DNA of 64,000 nt from the NCBI GenBank assembly GCA_023231475.1, contig JALJEE010001081.1, positions 1 to 64,000 on the forward strand. Reading direction: 5' to 3'. This stretch comes from Seison nebaliae (lineage: Eukaryota > Rotifera > Pararotatoria > Seisonacea > Seisonidae). The position numbers and the translations under genes are program-made. Positions 13,601 to 27,041 of the stretch are shown piece by piece; the stretch's first letter is position 1, and every line of letters begins with the position of its first letter. A model generated the notes under the pieces. It was not told where the DNA came from, did not search any database, and was given only the letters and a program-made list of their open reading frames with translations.

Positions 13601-14544
13601 TTATATTTATATTGGGTTGAAGATGAAGAGGCGCCAATGCTCAGTGTGTAGAGCCAATAAAGGAAATGGTTGAAGATCGATTAAGAATATGCATCAGATG
13701 CCTTTAGCAGATGAAGCAGTTGCTTCTAATGCCATAAGCATAATCATTGTTCAATGGAAGTTCGAATACTCTTAATAACAAATTAATCTTCTTCTAAAAT
13801 TTCTTTTCATCTCCAATTTAGAATATCAAATTATATTATCATCAAAACTGTATCGGACAAATATTAAACACTTATCTCGTTTTCTAAACGACGAGATGGA
13901 TAATTGTCATTTCAATCCGAGTGAAAAAAAATCGATATTCTAATAAACCAGCTAATTCACATTTCTCTTCGAATATTAAAATCATTATTTCCTTTTAAAA
14001 ATTTCTCCCATGACCAATCAACTTCTACTCCAAAACATTGTGAAATAATTAAATTAACACTGTTTAATTTTTCCTATATTTTATTTCAGACGAGACACTT
14101 TTTTTCGAAAATATTATGAAAAATATATGATAGTCTGTAAATATCCGGTGGTGTATAAATCCGGTCGATTTTTCTAGACAATTTAGAAAATGTCCTTTTT
14201 TTGTAAGAAATATTCAACGTATCAGGTTGAATTTAATAATTGAATTTTCAGTTTCAAATATTTTAAAAAATCAAATTTTGGAAAAATGTTAAATGAATGT
14301 GTAAATACATCCTCCTAATATTTCTTCAATTTACATTTCATACGACATTATTTTGAAGTTATTTGAAAAAAAAATTAACTCAAATGATCAACTTTGAAAA
14401 TTGGGACAAAATTCATCAAATACAATTTACTTTTTTTTTTGAAAAAAGGTCAGATATAATTTAGAAAAAAGGGATATTTTTGAATATGTAGAGAAAATGG
14501 AAAATTTATTATGAATAATAAAATTAGCAAAAACAAAAAAATCT
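7688..14544. other. Long gene-poor spacer
   Basis: Nearly 7 kb of AT-rich sequence without any ORF I can defend. The few frames of 80-107 codons (for example around 8702-9010, 9934-10257 and 11727-12008) lack recognisable domains. A short CTCACTCG tandem repeat sits at 11355-11378. A tiny possible zinc-ribbon remnant is at 13623-13707. Probably regulatory sequence of the GPCR and BLTP2 genes plus lineage-specific spacer. No tRNA B-box or rRNA was found. Confidence 0.45.
11355..11378. repeat. CTCACTCG short tandem repeat
   Basis: Three near-identical 8-bp units in a row in the gene-poor spacer. Confidence 0.7.
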
Positions 14545-15019
14545 TTACATATTTAATGTCCTGCAAAATTCCATTGCGTCGTCTTTCTTGTAATTCTCTA
14601 ATTTGCTTAATAACTCCGACGACGGGGATGGAGATCTGGACGAATATTCTTGAGCTAATTTGATTTTTGCGATTGCTGACTGTTTCGTGATTGCTCCTAT
14701 AAATCTGAAAACATCGGGAGTGGAATCGCAAACCCATTATCGTTTGACTCCGATAAATTGTTGGTAAGCGGTAAACTTGAGATCAGTCCCTCCAATGTTT
14801 AATATTGTACCTTCCCGAACTGACGGAGTCAACATAGTTCTTCGCAATATAGTTAAATATAAGCTTCATTTTTTCTGGTATCATATGGATTGAATTTTCA
14901 AAAACTTCTATCACGTCTTCATTAGGGATGACATTTAAGTTTCCCTGGAAATTTGTCGATTTTTTAGTGCCTTCGATATCTTGCTTGTAGTTTGATATAT
15001 CTGAATATATATCTGATTT
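14545..15019 (-). CDS. Fragmentary spliced ORF, unknown protein
   Basis: Not recognised. Two minus-strand pieces read together: 15019-14811 and 14704-14545, joined across a 106-nt GT-AG intron (14705-14810). The frame stays open through the junction for 122 codons to a TAA. Exon A is bounded upstream by TTCTTCAG and reads like soluble protein (NVIPNEDVIEVFENS, KMKLIFNYIAKNYVDS). Exon B continues with KLAQEYSSRSPSPSSELLSK. No initiating exon was found upstream, and an in-frame stop lies a short way before exon A. The donor is GTACAA, unlike nearly all other introns here. It may be a 5'-truncated gene copy or a real small gene with a distant first exon. It sits divergent to BLTP2. Confidence 0.35.
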
Positions 15020-15607
15020 CTGAAGAATAATAAATGAATAAATTGACCATGATATTTCAGAATTTTCTATTCGAAATATAATTCCAATCGAATTAATTAT
15101 TAGTTCAAATTAATTGCACTTGTATATGCTCCCACACTATTTCAATTGACCTTCGGTTCGTTTTAATTGATGAATTAATTTTTCAAATTGTCACATTTTT
15201 CAGAATGCTAATTAGAAATTCTTGAGATTTTTAATAACTAGTAAAAATAAAATAATTGTAACATTATTGGAATTTATCACACGTTCGACACATTATTATA
15301 GTCAATTATCAGTTTGACAAATTTTAATTATCATAATAAGTTCTAATGTCGCTGTATAATGTAATGTTATTCGATGCAAGATAAGTAAAGAAAAAAATTT
15401 CGTCTTTGAACTTTGTTTGGTTGTTGACTTTGTGTGTTGTCTCCAGGTGTTCGATTAATTGGACATTTAATAGAGTTAAATTGATTTTTGGAGATAAATT
15501 TGTGAATAGTTGAGAGTGAGAGAGCGTCAAATTAAAAAAAGAAGCTGATGAATTTAAGAAGAAAAAAAGTAATGGAATGAATCGATATTGACTGAGAATT
15601 GGGATCA

Positions 15608-18600
15608 ATGTCTTCAATATATTTCGTGGTAGTTTTCTGTTTATTTCTTCCAATACTCTCCCCATTACTCCATTTCCTTCTTCGATGTTATTTGAAAAGA
15701 AAATTCTTTCTGGAATTGATCGAATATGATCGTCCTGGATATCTTTCTTTTTCAAATATCAGAATACGATGGGAAAATGGAATCGAATTGAAATGTAATC
15801 ATGTCATCTTTCGAATTCGTATGTTCCTTTCCAATACACATGATCTTGTCAATGTAGCGTTAGAGAATGTTGAAGTGATTTATGAAGAATCGACAAATAA
15901 TCCAAAAGGACCATCAACTGAAGAATTTGTGAAAAGACTTTGGTCTGGTGATGATGAATCATTTCAAGAATTTCATGAATTTTATGAAGATGAATTATCG
16001 AAATTTGCCACTTTCCTTTCCAAATTATATCGATGTCTCACCATTTTCTCTTATTTTCATAATCGATATTTCCGTTTGACGATGGAACGATTTAATTTTC
16101 GATATGTCAATGAAATAAATGGACAAATTCGAATTGAATTAAATAATTTGAATTTTGTTAATGAGAATGATACGAAATTACGAGAATATCAATTATCGAT
16201 TGATCGTCAAGTGATTTGGTTAGATGAAAAATGGAAAAATGTGAAGAAAGAAGAAAATTTGGAAGAATCAAAAAATTTATTGAAAATTATTGGAAATAAA
16301 TTATCGATAAAATGTTCATGTTTAAGAGAAGTTCTTGTGGAATTTTCAAAATTGAGAAAAAATATTTATTTGAAACGAAAAAGAAATTTGGGAGAAATTG
16401 ATGGAAAGAAGAATTATTTAGATGAATTGATTCATTCTCATAAACATAAATTTCTTTATAAATCAGCATGTTTATTGAATGAGATGTTAATAGAAGAAGA
16501 ATCGATTCATATAACAATTCCTGTTGATGATGATAATGATATGGATCGATTATCAGAAATTTTGAAAATGTTCCGTTCTCAAGTAAAAAATAAAACGGAA
16601 ATTAATTCATTTATAAAACATGTTGGACAATTACGATTAATAAGTCATTTAATTCATTTAATTGTTGATTTCCGATTAATTATTCATAAATTTTTTATTG
16701 AAATTGGCACAAAACTTCCACTGGATATTTATCGAGGAATTGAATATGAAATGGAAAAAATTGACATACAATTTATTCATCGAATGAAAGAATTGAATGT
16801 AAATCATCGATATGAACAATCAAGATTACGTTCAATTCTCTCTTATTATATTTTCCATTGGCATCATATGCCAATTAATTCGAATGAGAAATGTGGTCAA
16901 GATGATGGAAAAATTTTATTTTCAGAATTTAATTTAATTTTCAAATTAACTTCATTTCATTTGAATGATAATTGGAAATTAAATCGACGACAAAGTCGAA
17001 TCGATTCATTAAATATCATTATCGATTGTAATAATCATGAAGAGCGATTGGAATTGACGAGTAATTGTGAAGAAATCGTTTGGATTTTATCAAATCGTTT
17101 CCAAAAAGGAAATAAATCAAATTCAATTCAAATTTCTAAATGGGAAACAATTGAAGAAATGTTGAAATTATTCCGTTTTTATAAAGTAAAAATTGGTGGA
17201 AATCGAATGGAATTATTACTTCCATTATCTGTCTCATTTGATGATTTATGTTTTTTTTCAAATGATTTCCAATTAAATTTATTCAATAACTCACAATGGA
17301 AATATAAAGGAATATTGAAATCAAATAATTTTTCAATTGAGAATTATTTATTAAGAAAACGATGTCTCGGTAGAAATAATTCATCAAATTTCGATTATTC
17401 AACTCATCAATTTAATAGTTTTTTTGACGTTCGACAAATCGGTTGTCAATTAAATTATGATTTAAATAACAGAAATGGTGACATAATATCCTTTTTAGAT
17501 AATGTTCGTTTCGAATATAATTTAATGAATGAGAAAATATTTCAAATTCTTTTACAAAAGAATAATGATGAGAATGATGAAAATGAATTAAATTCAAATA
17601 AAAATTATTTATCAAAAATATTTCGATTGAGTAAATGGAATTTAATTTTAGATATGAAAGAAATTTTCATTATTTATAATTGTCATCAACCAATTTATTT
17701 ATTATATCAAATCGATTATCTAGTAATGGAGAAATGTCATTTCAATTCAATCAATCAATTGGCATGTAGAAAAATGAAATTATTTTGCTCAAATGATATT
17801 GGTAGTGATAAAAATTCCACCGTTATTTTACCACCTAAACAATCATATGATATCTTTAAATTATCTTCTACATTTCCTCAACATTCTTCCACTTATACCA
17901 CCAAACATCTGGAAATGGATAGTCTCATATTCGATTATGATTCCAAAGCAGAAATTTTTGATTTCAATATGAGATATTGTCGCCAACTCAAAGTCAGTTC
18001 AATGAACGAATTAAGAGATTTGAGAAGAGAATTTGGAGGTGAAGAATTACCAAATAATTCTGATCATAATAATCAAATAACGATAAGTTGTCATCGAGAT
18101 TTCCATTTATTGTGGATGTATTTTCTGAAAGATCTCCATCAATTTCGACGTCTCATAACAAAGAAATTTTCAAATTCTCAAACTAAGTCAAAAAGGAAAC
18201 GTATCTATGTCATGTTCCCATTAATCGTCAAATTTCATTTATTGATGAATGACGGTTTTTCGATGGTTTTCGTTTTGGACAATTTACTCGTCAAACGATA
18301 TTGGAAGGAATATGAATATATCGATTATATGATGGCAGTATCGAATATTCGTTTATATTTCCAAGATCGACGAATAGTCTTTCTTTCTAATGTGCAATTA
18401 ATTCGAAGTCATTTGAATCGTTTAGAAGAAGAAAATTCTTTCAAGATATTCGGAAAGAAATTAAATGAGAAACGAAAATTAATTTCGAATGGGATTACTG
18501 TAGAAAATAATTGTTGGATTGTTGATATTGCTAATATATTTTTTACTTTTCCTTCACGATTCGATTTTGCTTCGGCTTATAACGAGTGGTCAAAATATTT

Positions 18601-21600
18601 GAAATGGAGAAAACAAGTTCTCCTTCAACATTTCCATCAAAATTCATCAAATTCAAATAATGAACCGATAATTTCATTACCGAGAGATTGTTTTTTAAAA
18701 ATCCATCAATTCATCTTCTCAATCGAAGACGATTGGTTCGATATTTTCATCGGAACGTCATATCGTCAGAAGAAGAAAGAAATGGAATTGAGAGAAGATT
18801 CTGATATTCTCGAAGAAAAATTTAAAAAAAAGAAAAAAAAGAAACAAAATTTCTCCGATAACGAATTGGAAACGGGAACATATGTGACGGCAAAAACCGG
18901 TCATAAATCATTCTCATCGAAAGATACTTCACGAACAACATCAATTCCAAATGGAACTACTACAAATACTACAACAACAACAACAACAACAACAACAACA
19001 TCAGGAAATGATTGGGAGAAAATGTCGAAGAGTTTCATAAGACATTTCCGTGAAGTGGTAGAGGATGAACATAATCGATATAATGAGGAACAATTCAATT
19101 TTAGAGATACATTAAATTGTGAGAATTGTGATGTATTCAAATGGAACGGATTCACTCGACCGTTGTTCGTTTGGCGAATGGTCAATTTCGACTTGTATGT
19201 TCTTGTCGATGAGACGTTGAATGGAAAAGAGAATGTTTTGAAATTGATGAAAGATGTTGATGAGAATTGTGAACATTTATCATTGGAGAAAGATTCGTTC
19301 AATATAATGTGGGCAAGATTTGTGGAATTGAGTTTGACTGAATTTCGTTTGAATTTTCGTGATTATCCACAACATTTGAATCAAATGAAAAATATGATTA
19401 TTCGAGGTCGATTTGGTGCATCCGAATCAATCGGACCACAATATGCTTTCCATCAATTCCAATTAATGATGTGTAGTCCATGGGACGATATGGTAATTGA
19501 ACGGAATTTAATGCCACTTAAATATTATTATGATTTAGATTGGAATGTGGAATATGCTCAATTTTCTTATGGACCATGTTGGGAGAGTGTGATGGCTGAT
19601 TTAAATTTAGCTTTCGATGATATTTTCCGTTCATCGATCGATCGTTCTCCACCGTTACCATGGTGGGATAAATTACGTCTTCTTTATCATGGCACACATC
19701 GAATTCATATGAAGAAACTTTATTATTTATATCATCTCTCACTTGATCCATATAGTAACAATGAGAGAATGCAATTCAATTTCGATGATTTATTATGGAA
19801 AATCGTCAACGCAAATTGGTCATATGATACGAAACGACTCGTTGTTCTTGTGAGATCCGCTCCACGATATGATAATTTCCGTTTGATTAATCTACCTGAA
19901 TTATCACTCAATATTCGATTGGGATGGATTTGTCGTCAAGAAATGCCGAAAAATTCAAAATTTTTTTTGAAAAATAATCCAACTTTTTTAAATCGTTCCA
20001 ATCATGGTGGAAGTAATAATCATAATAATGTCATTCGATGTACTCCCCAGAGATTACAAGCGGTCAATTTCCATTCACATGATAGTTATCTTTGGTTTCG
20101 ATCGAGAAAATTGAATGTTCAATTAGATATCGTTTGTGAGAATGTTTCCAATAATCCTGCCACAATTTTACTTCGATCGTCAACTTTTCGTTTTATTGAG
20201 AGAATGAAAATTCTGTTAACGAATGTTACACGACCGATACGTCGTGGGAAATTGTTTAATAATTTCAAACCGAAAAAAACTCCGTTGGGACGTCATTATG
20301 ACAAATTTAATTTGAATTTAAAAATTCCGTCAGTGACGGTCGTTTATCGAAGTTCGTTTAGTGAACAATTGGGATTTATGTTGACTACGGAATCGATGAC
20401 TGCTGAATTATTGATGAGATTACATTTGACGAAACGGAAGAATGAGGAGATGTTATTGACGAAGAATAAGAAATTGATAATCAGTTCGACGAATTCGTTA
20501 AAGAATCGGACAAATTCGTTAAAAAGGAGACCGAGAGCCATATGGAAAGTGAGTGAAACGAAAGTGAATATTGCACGTTCCATTCTCTTCCTCACTAAAT
20601 GTCAGGGTGAGGAAGGTATCAAACAATTACTATTTCCAGAACGATCGTTCCTTTTAGAAATCGGTTCGATGGAATATCGAACGGAATTATGGAAGAAAGA
20701 TTTCCGCATTTATCAGACATCGAATGATGCCGATTCTTCCACCGTCACTTGTTCACATCATTGTTCAGTGAATAATATTCAAAATCAATCATTAATAAAT
20801 AATAATTTGAAATTAAATGAATCATCACCGAAGAAAAATGGACATCATTCCTCATTCCTGAGTAAATCGAATAGAATGAAACAAATTATCGATGCGAAAA
20901 TTATCGGTAAGAAAATGTTCGGTTATTCATCAGAACGAGCTAACACTTTCTCACAAATTATCGATACATTAGATGATAAGAATCGTCGTTATAAACCAGA
21001 AATGAGGAAAACTTCGGTCATCGAACATTCAACTCTTCCTCCTAAGCCTAACACGAAATTAAATTGTGGGAAATGTTTGAAACATCATCATCATCATGCA
21101 CAGAAACAACGTAGTGATTCGTCGTCGTTATCAATTTCGTCGTTTCAATCGTCGAAATATCATCGAAATATTGCACAAATATCGAACGTGAAAGTTCATT
21201 GGGATAAACATAATTCGGAAGTAATCGATTGTCTCATTCTTTCTCTAAGAAAGATAAGAGATTTCCGATATTATCTCTCAACCGACGCTCTCAAATGGAT
21301 TCGATTGACAAAATCAGAAAAAGAGAATGAAAATGTCAATAACATTCATTCAAATGAAAACGACGATGATGATGATGATGATGATGATAATGATGATGAT
21401 ATTAATATTGATGAGAAAGAAAAATGGACATTAGAAAAAAATGATTTTAAAAACTACCGGACAAGAAATCAATCGGCAACTTTCCATTATGATGATTCTG
21501 ATGATGATTATCATAAAGATGAAAGATTGAAAGAGAGACGTCACAATATTTCCGATGATCGATTGAATGATCATCGTCGACGATCGTCTAATCATCTATT

Positions 21601-24600
21601 AAATCATTTAACAGACGCTCGTTCCCATCAGACAATTTATGATAATGAGAACGAAGATGATTTTTGTTGTAAAAATAAAATGGCTCGTGGAGAAAGTTTC
21701 GAAAAAGAAATTGAAATTGATGAGGGAAAATTGGAAAAATTGGAAAAGAAAAATCCAAAATCAAAATGTGATCATCATCGTCATCAATACACGTCGAAAC
21801 ATCTTCATGGAATTGATCTGTGTCAAATGAACGATGAAATTGAGAAGAATTTTGATATAAAATTTAATAATATTCAAATTTTAGTACAAGGAGTTGAAAC
21901 GTTCACGAGAAAACATGTTTTACTCGTCGCTTCTGAATTGAATGTGAAATCATTTCGACATAGTCTTCTCGTTGACGAATCGGAGAATCATTTGAAATTG
22001 TTGAGGAAGAATACATTCCAAGGAAGTGTCTCCAAAATGAGTTGTTTCTCAGTCAAGGATGAAATCTTCCGGAACGAATGTGAAAGAGTTGTTCATTTGA
22101 GAGGATGTCGAAATCAATTTTTCAAAAAAATGGACAATAAATTAATTGCGGCTGCTTTCCTTCCCCATTTGGATAATGCGAAAGAAATTGTCGTTACATT
22201 ACCAGCATCGTCGACTGTCTGGTTGACGGACGAACAAATGAATGAATCGTTGATGGGATATAATGTGGTGACAGGTGAAGGTAAACATAATCAATCATAT
22301 AAAAATCAAATGTCGAATAGTTTTGGGGCGGAATTTTATATAATTAAATTCGAAGAAGTTATCGAGAAAAGTGAAATTGATGGAATCGAATTGGAGTATT
22401 TGAAAAAACATCGGACAACACCTCATGAGAATGAATTAGAATCAGCGAATACAGCTACGGTAATTTTACACGATGTAGAAATGACGACGGATAATAAAGA
22501 ATTTCAATTATTATATGATATAATGACAAACTTAATTCTCCATACGGAAGCGGTCAAAAAAGACGAGATGGAACGATTAAAATGTGAACGACTTTCTTGG
22601 ATGCTTCGTTCCAATCAAGAACAACGAACGGAAATTTTATCGTTGAAAGATCATTGTAAGACACTTCTCCGTCAACGACGACATTTGGAAAATGCTTTTT
22701 ATGATCTGCAGGAAGAGAGTGCTTCAAATATCGTCACTGATGATCATTTAACAGAATTGGTTCATAGTTCAAATCGAAGTCGATTCGATGAGAATGATGA
22801 GGAGAAGAAAATGAAAGAGAAAGGAATTGAGAAGAAATTCTTGTCGAAGGAATTGCGAGATATATTCATACAATATAAATGTTGTACGAATTCCATCGAC
22901 ATTTCAAAATGGTCACATTTTCCGAAGAAAAAGAAAGAAATGATAATTAATGAATGTTATCAACTTCTCAAACGACAATTGGCCGTCTCAGCCGATAATA
23001 TCGGAAATCGAGTAAATTGGTATAAAGAGACGATGAATATTAAAGATCCGAATGATAACGAGAAGGAAAAAAAAGAAGAAAAAAATCCGTTAAAATCCCG
23101 TCATGAAATTCATGTCCGATCGGCGTTATTAAATGTACATTCCACCGAAACAAAATATGAAACTCAACGAGGGAAATTTTCCTTGAAATCATTTCGATAT
23201 ATAAAACGATCATTCGAAGATAATAAAAAAGAACATCGATTCGAATTGGATTATGCTGATATAACTGACAATTCTTTAGGAGTCGAATCGAGTGAAGTTC
23301 TCATTCCCATGAAAATGGACGCAATTTCCGGTTTACCACGAAATTTAGTGAAACAACCGAAAGACGGTCAATTACCAATGGTACATGCACTCATCAAAGA
23401 ACGTCCACCAGTCGGCGGAATTCCAATTATCGAACAATTGGCAGTAAATATCGTTCCAATTCGATTATATATCGAACATGTTTTCTCCGATTTCCTCATC
23501 AATTTCTTCGTCAATGGTCGTATAGAACGAGCTGATGCGAAAATAATTCCAACTTATTTGGGCAGTCTCGTCATTCTTCAAGACGCGCACAACATGTTCC
23601 ATATTAAACAACGGAAAATTCATGTTAATTCGATGAATAACGAACATATTTTAACGAACTCTCAATTAATCTCATCAACTACCGACCCGAAAATGGCCAT
23701 AATCGTCGACTATCCAGATACGAATTCAATTCACACAGAAAAAGACGCCGCCTCAAATTACGATTCATATAGTCTTAAAGGACTCGATACAAATAACGGA
23801 AGACGAAGTAAATTTCTGAAACGATTTCATGATCGACATCGTCATCGACAGAGTCAGGAACATCTCCCTCAAACGGAAACTGAATCATTCCAAAATACGT
23901 TGTCATTCAACGAAAATGATGAAAATGAGAATGATTATAGTAATATGAAACATGAAATAGAAAATGATGGAAATGATCAGAAATATTTGAATGATCAGAA
24001 TATGATCGAAATTATGCACGACCGTTTAATAAACACAACATTCGCCCACATCTATATCGGAGACATTCCACTTCTGTTGACGTATAAAAGTTCGAAACAT
24101 TTCAAAAATTTGAATGACATTCATGTTCTACTTCCTGCATTTGAACGCACTAATGTCGTATGGACATGGATGGATTTCATTGACAATTTTAAGAATGACG
24201 CACGTCGTCATTTGAAGACACAAGCCATCAAAGGCAAAATCAGTTCACAATTGACTGATTTGAGAAATTATTTTCGTCTTAAAAAATCGTCGGAAAACAA
24301 ATCAGCGAAAATTAAAAAGACTAAACGACTCTTCAGAACGAAAAATTTCAGTTCTCCTTTTAATAAATATTAAAAAATTTATATTGTTCTTTTTTAGAAG
24401 TGAATTCTGATTATAATTTGTCGAATTTGAATAATCTTTCGAGTGAATGTCTCAGTCGAGCCGATCCGACGAGAAATGCTTTGGGATTCTCCGATATGGG
24501 AATGGAAAAGAAGAAAATTACTCATCGAACTAATCGATCACTCTCTCCCAATCGAACGAACGATAAATCATCTACAAATCTTTTCAAAACTCTAAATCAG

Positions 24601-24615
24601 TGCTACTATCCTTAA
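15608..24615 (+). CDS. hob: BLTP2 / hobbit / FMP27-family bridge-like lipid transfer protein
   Basis: A 2986-residue protein from two exons, 15608-24350 and 24398-24615, with one 47-nt intron. The chosen ATG opens a hydrophobic anchor (about residues 1-25), as in the family. A longer frame begins three codons earlier, but with TTG. Diagnostic features: the GFWDK-like motif PPLPWWDKLRLLYHG near residue 1350; the C-terminal segment IPIIEQLAVNIVPIRLYIE; and near residue 2815 GDIPLLLTYKSSKH followed by WTWMDFIDNFKNDARR and LKTQAIKGKI. These match the FMP27/KIAA0100 C-terminal region. The family forms a long beta-sheet groove carrying lipids between the ER and the plasma membrane. Human and fly members are about 2200-2300 residues, so this copy is longer. 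The extra length includes low-complexity inserts (poly-Thr near 18960-18995, poly-Asp near 21361-21405, a His/Ser-rich stretch near 21080-21150). The 8.7-kb first exon has no intron. Confidence 0.93.
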
Positions 24616-25017
24616 ATGTTCAACTCATTCAAAGAAATGCAAATTATTCTTAAACTCAATTATTAATAAGAAGTGGAAGAGAAAAAAACATTAGTTTTAA
24701 TATTCATCGCGTTAAAGTTTATCTATTAGACTCTCACATCAGTCTTTTTAGTTTGTTAAATATTCTTAATTTATTTTAATAACGTTTTCTATTTTCAATT
24801 GTTTTCTTAATTTAATGAAAATTTTAAGGAAATTCAATTCCAAATTTCCTGAACTGACACTCTTTTTGAGTTCTGATTAATAAAAATTTAAATTATTTTC
24901 CGTTTCAAATTAAAATTTTAAAGAAGATAAATAAAAATTGTAATTTAGGAACAATTCTTTTATTTCGAAGGAAAATTTAAAAAATTAGTAATTAGTTCGG
25001 AGGAGATATTACGTTTT
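24616..25017. other. Convergent 3' ends spacer
   Basis: About 400 bp between the ends of BLTP2 (plus) and the AT-hook-like gene (minus). An AATAAA-type polyadenylation signal lies near 24880. No coding sequence seen. Confidence 0.5.
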
Positions 25018-26280
25018 CTAATTAAAAATTTCCGTTGTTTCACTCGAGGAAGTGACGACACTACCGGATGATAGAACGAACGCGGAAGAAATAGAATGAT
25101 TTGTCAAATTCGTTAAATCAGCGATAGACGGAATTCGATTTGGTGGAACGTTGCGATGTTGCGACGAAGTCGGAAAACAACTTCCTGTCATCCGGCTGTT
25201 GTTCATGTTGTTATTGTTGTTGTTGGGGAAGAAATTGTTGGAGATGGTAATTGGAACGACGGGAGAAGAACTTCCTAGATGCTTCACAGGAAACATGGGA
25301 TACATTTGGGGTGGATAGAAATTACTGTAATTTCCAGTAGCTAAAAAGAATTTGAAAAAAAAAATTTTTTTTAATTAATTAAATTATTATTTGATATTAT
25401 TATTAGTTGAAAAATAAAAGTTGAACTTGTTGGGAAGATGTTCATGTTATTTGGTGGTGTTTTGCCCATTGACATTTGTTGAAGAAAATTGAGATATTGT
25501 TCTTGTTGTTGGAAGGTGGGAAAGGGGAAGTTGTTTGGGATCATTTTATTCTTTCTGGTATTTGCCCGTCTCGTTCTTTCTGATGCTACTCCCATATTCT
25601 TTTGTCGTTTCGTATATTTTCTTTTGGGTTTAGGTAATTCGGGCAGGGAATCAGTATCAGTAGGTGAAAGTGAATTTTTTGGTTGTTTTTTCGTTAATCT
25701 CTTCGTATATTTTCTTTTAGGTCGAGTGAAATTGCTTGATATTGGTGGGGGAATGACTTCCATTGGATATTGAGGAAGTAGTTGAACTGGTGGCACCATC
25801 GAATTCATAGGAATTGAATGATTAGTAATTGTTGGATATGGAATCGGAGAATTATCAGATGTAACAGAGAAATGTTTCCGGTCGTCGATTTTTGGTTGTT
25901 CAGTTTTCGACTCATAGAACGAGGTTGGAATGGAAGAAACAGTCGTAGTCAATGGGAGAAATTGATTAGTAGAAGAAATTTCACTCAACGAGAATTCGGA
26001 GGGATCACATAGTGGAAGATATTCGTCGTTAAATGGATCGATATTACGATTGAGCATTTCACCCGACTGATTCGAGAAACATGACAATTGGGAGGGTGTC
26101 GTCTTTTCGAGTTTATTCAACTTCTTAAATTTCGAATAAGAGTTGGTGGGTTGATCCAGAATCGTCTCGTTATCAGTTCCTAGTTAATTGGAAAAGATTT
26201 CGGAAATTAATTAGCTGAATCATTTGGAAAAGAAGGAAATGTGAACGATTCAATTCGTTCAAAGTTAATGATTTTTCCAT
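25018..26280 (-). CDS. Unrecognised protein with two AT-hook-like basic motifs
   Basis: I reconstructed three exons: 26280-26247, 26179-25427 and 25340-25018, with introns of 67 nt and 86 nt, giving 369 residues in one frame. The family is not recognised. The middle carries two copies of a basic motif, RPKRKYTKR and KPKRKYTKR, about 30 residues apart, each resembling an AT-hook or a bipartite nuclear localisation signal. The rest is Pro, Ser, Asn and Gln rich, with an Asn run near the C-terminus (NNNNNNMNNS). A nuclear, DNA-associated role is inference from these motifs. The 11-codon first exon is the weakest part: it is supported by an ATG, frame continuity and matching GT-AG sites. The next gene upstream on the same strand begins 234 bp away. 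Confidence 0.6.
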
Positions 26281-26513
26281 TGTTCCAATTATTCCAATTC
26301 CAATTTTTTTTTATAAAATGACTTTATCGGATTGTTTTCGTCAAATAAATTTGGAACAATATGAATTTATTCTTCTTATATCATTATTAATCTTGTTGTT
26401 GTTATTGTTCTTTTTAATTAAATTTATAATAAAAATATAATTTAATTAAATTATTATAATTTTATGAATTGATGGAATTTTGAATGGAAGAAAATTTTTC
26501 GAATTATGGAAAA

Positions 26514-27041
26514 CTAAATAGAAAGTTCATTCGAACCATTTTTTGACGATCGACCTTGTTTATTAGAAGATGTACTAGGTGGTGATGGATTTGATGGTCG
26601 CACATATGGTGAACTGACTTCTCGGTCGATAGTGGAAGTGAAAATATTTCTTTTCGACGAAGTCTTCCATTTGTGGGGTGGTCGCCAAAGATCTTCAGAG
26701 AGATTGAGCATATCTGTCACTCGGAAGATGTTCGACGAATTCTCCAATTGTATCAGAGATTTTGTCAGATTAACTGAATTGGAAGTAGTGGGAGGAGGTC
26801 GAGTGGTTAATGGATCAATCAAATTGGTTGTCGTGCGGAAATAACTGAACGAATGTTTAGTCACATTAGTTTCATTTGCATTTTGAATTGATTCCAATTT
26901 TTTTGGAATAGTTTTAGAGAATTGATTCACTTTCGATTTGTTGGGAGCGGAATTTATTGATCTTCCACGTCTATTCATAGATGGGGATGAGTCACTGATA
27001 TTTAGTGACTTTCTAAAACTAATTTTCAATTCGTCTTCCAT
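26514..27041 (-). CDS. Hypothetical 175-residue protein
   Basis: Single uninterrupted frame from ATG 27041 to TAG 26514, with an in-frame TGA just upstream supporting the start. Not recognised. The protein is polar and basic (MNRRGRSINSAPNKSK), with one segment that looks conserved in style, MLNLSEDLWRPPHKWKTSSKR, then a Pro/Ser-rich tail. It lies in tandem with the AT-hook-like gene. A further exon cannot be excluded, but the stop is followed by AT-rich non-coding sequence. Likely a nuclear or disordered protein; function unknown. Confidence 0.5.
   Translation of the reverse strand: MEDELKISFRKSLNISDSSPSMNRRGRSINSAPNKSKVNQFSKTIPKKLESIQNANETNVTKHSFSYFRTTTNLIDPLTTRPPPTTSNSVNLTKSLIQLENSSNIFRVTDMLNLSEDLWRPPHKWKTSSKRNIFTSTIDREVSSPYVRPSNPSPPSTSSNKQGRSSKNGSNELSI

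Noticed and set aside
13623-13707. Possible piggyBac-type zinc-ribbon remnant (KRRQCSVCRANKG, then RICIRC in a shifted frame)
   Set aside because: Too short and needs a frameshift; no other transposase sequence or terminal repeats nearby.
15324-15755. 143-codon minus-strand frame overlapping the BLTP2 start
   Set aside because: Antisense to the BLTP2 signal anchor and upstream AT-rich sequence; no independent support.
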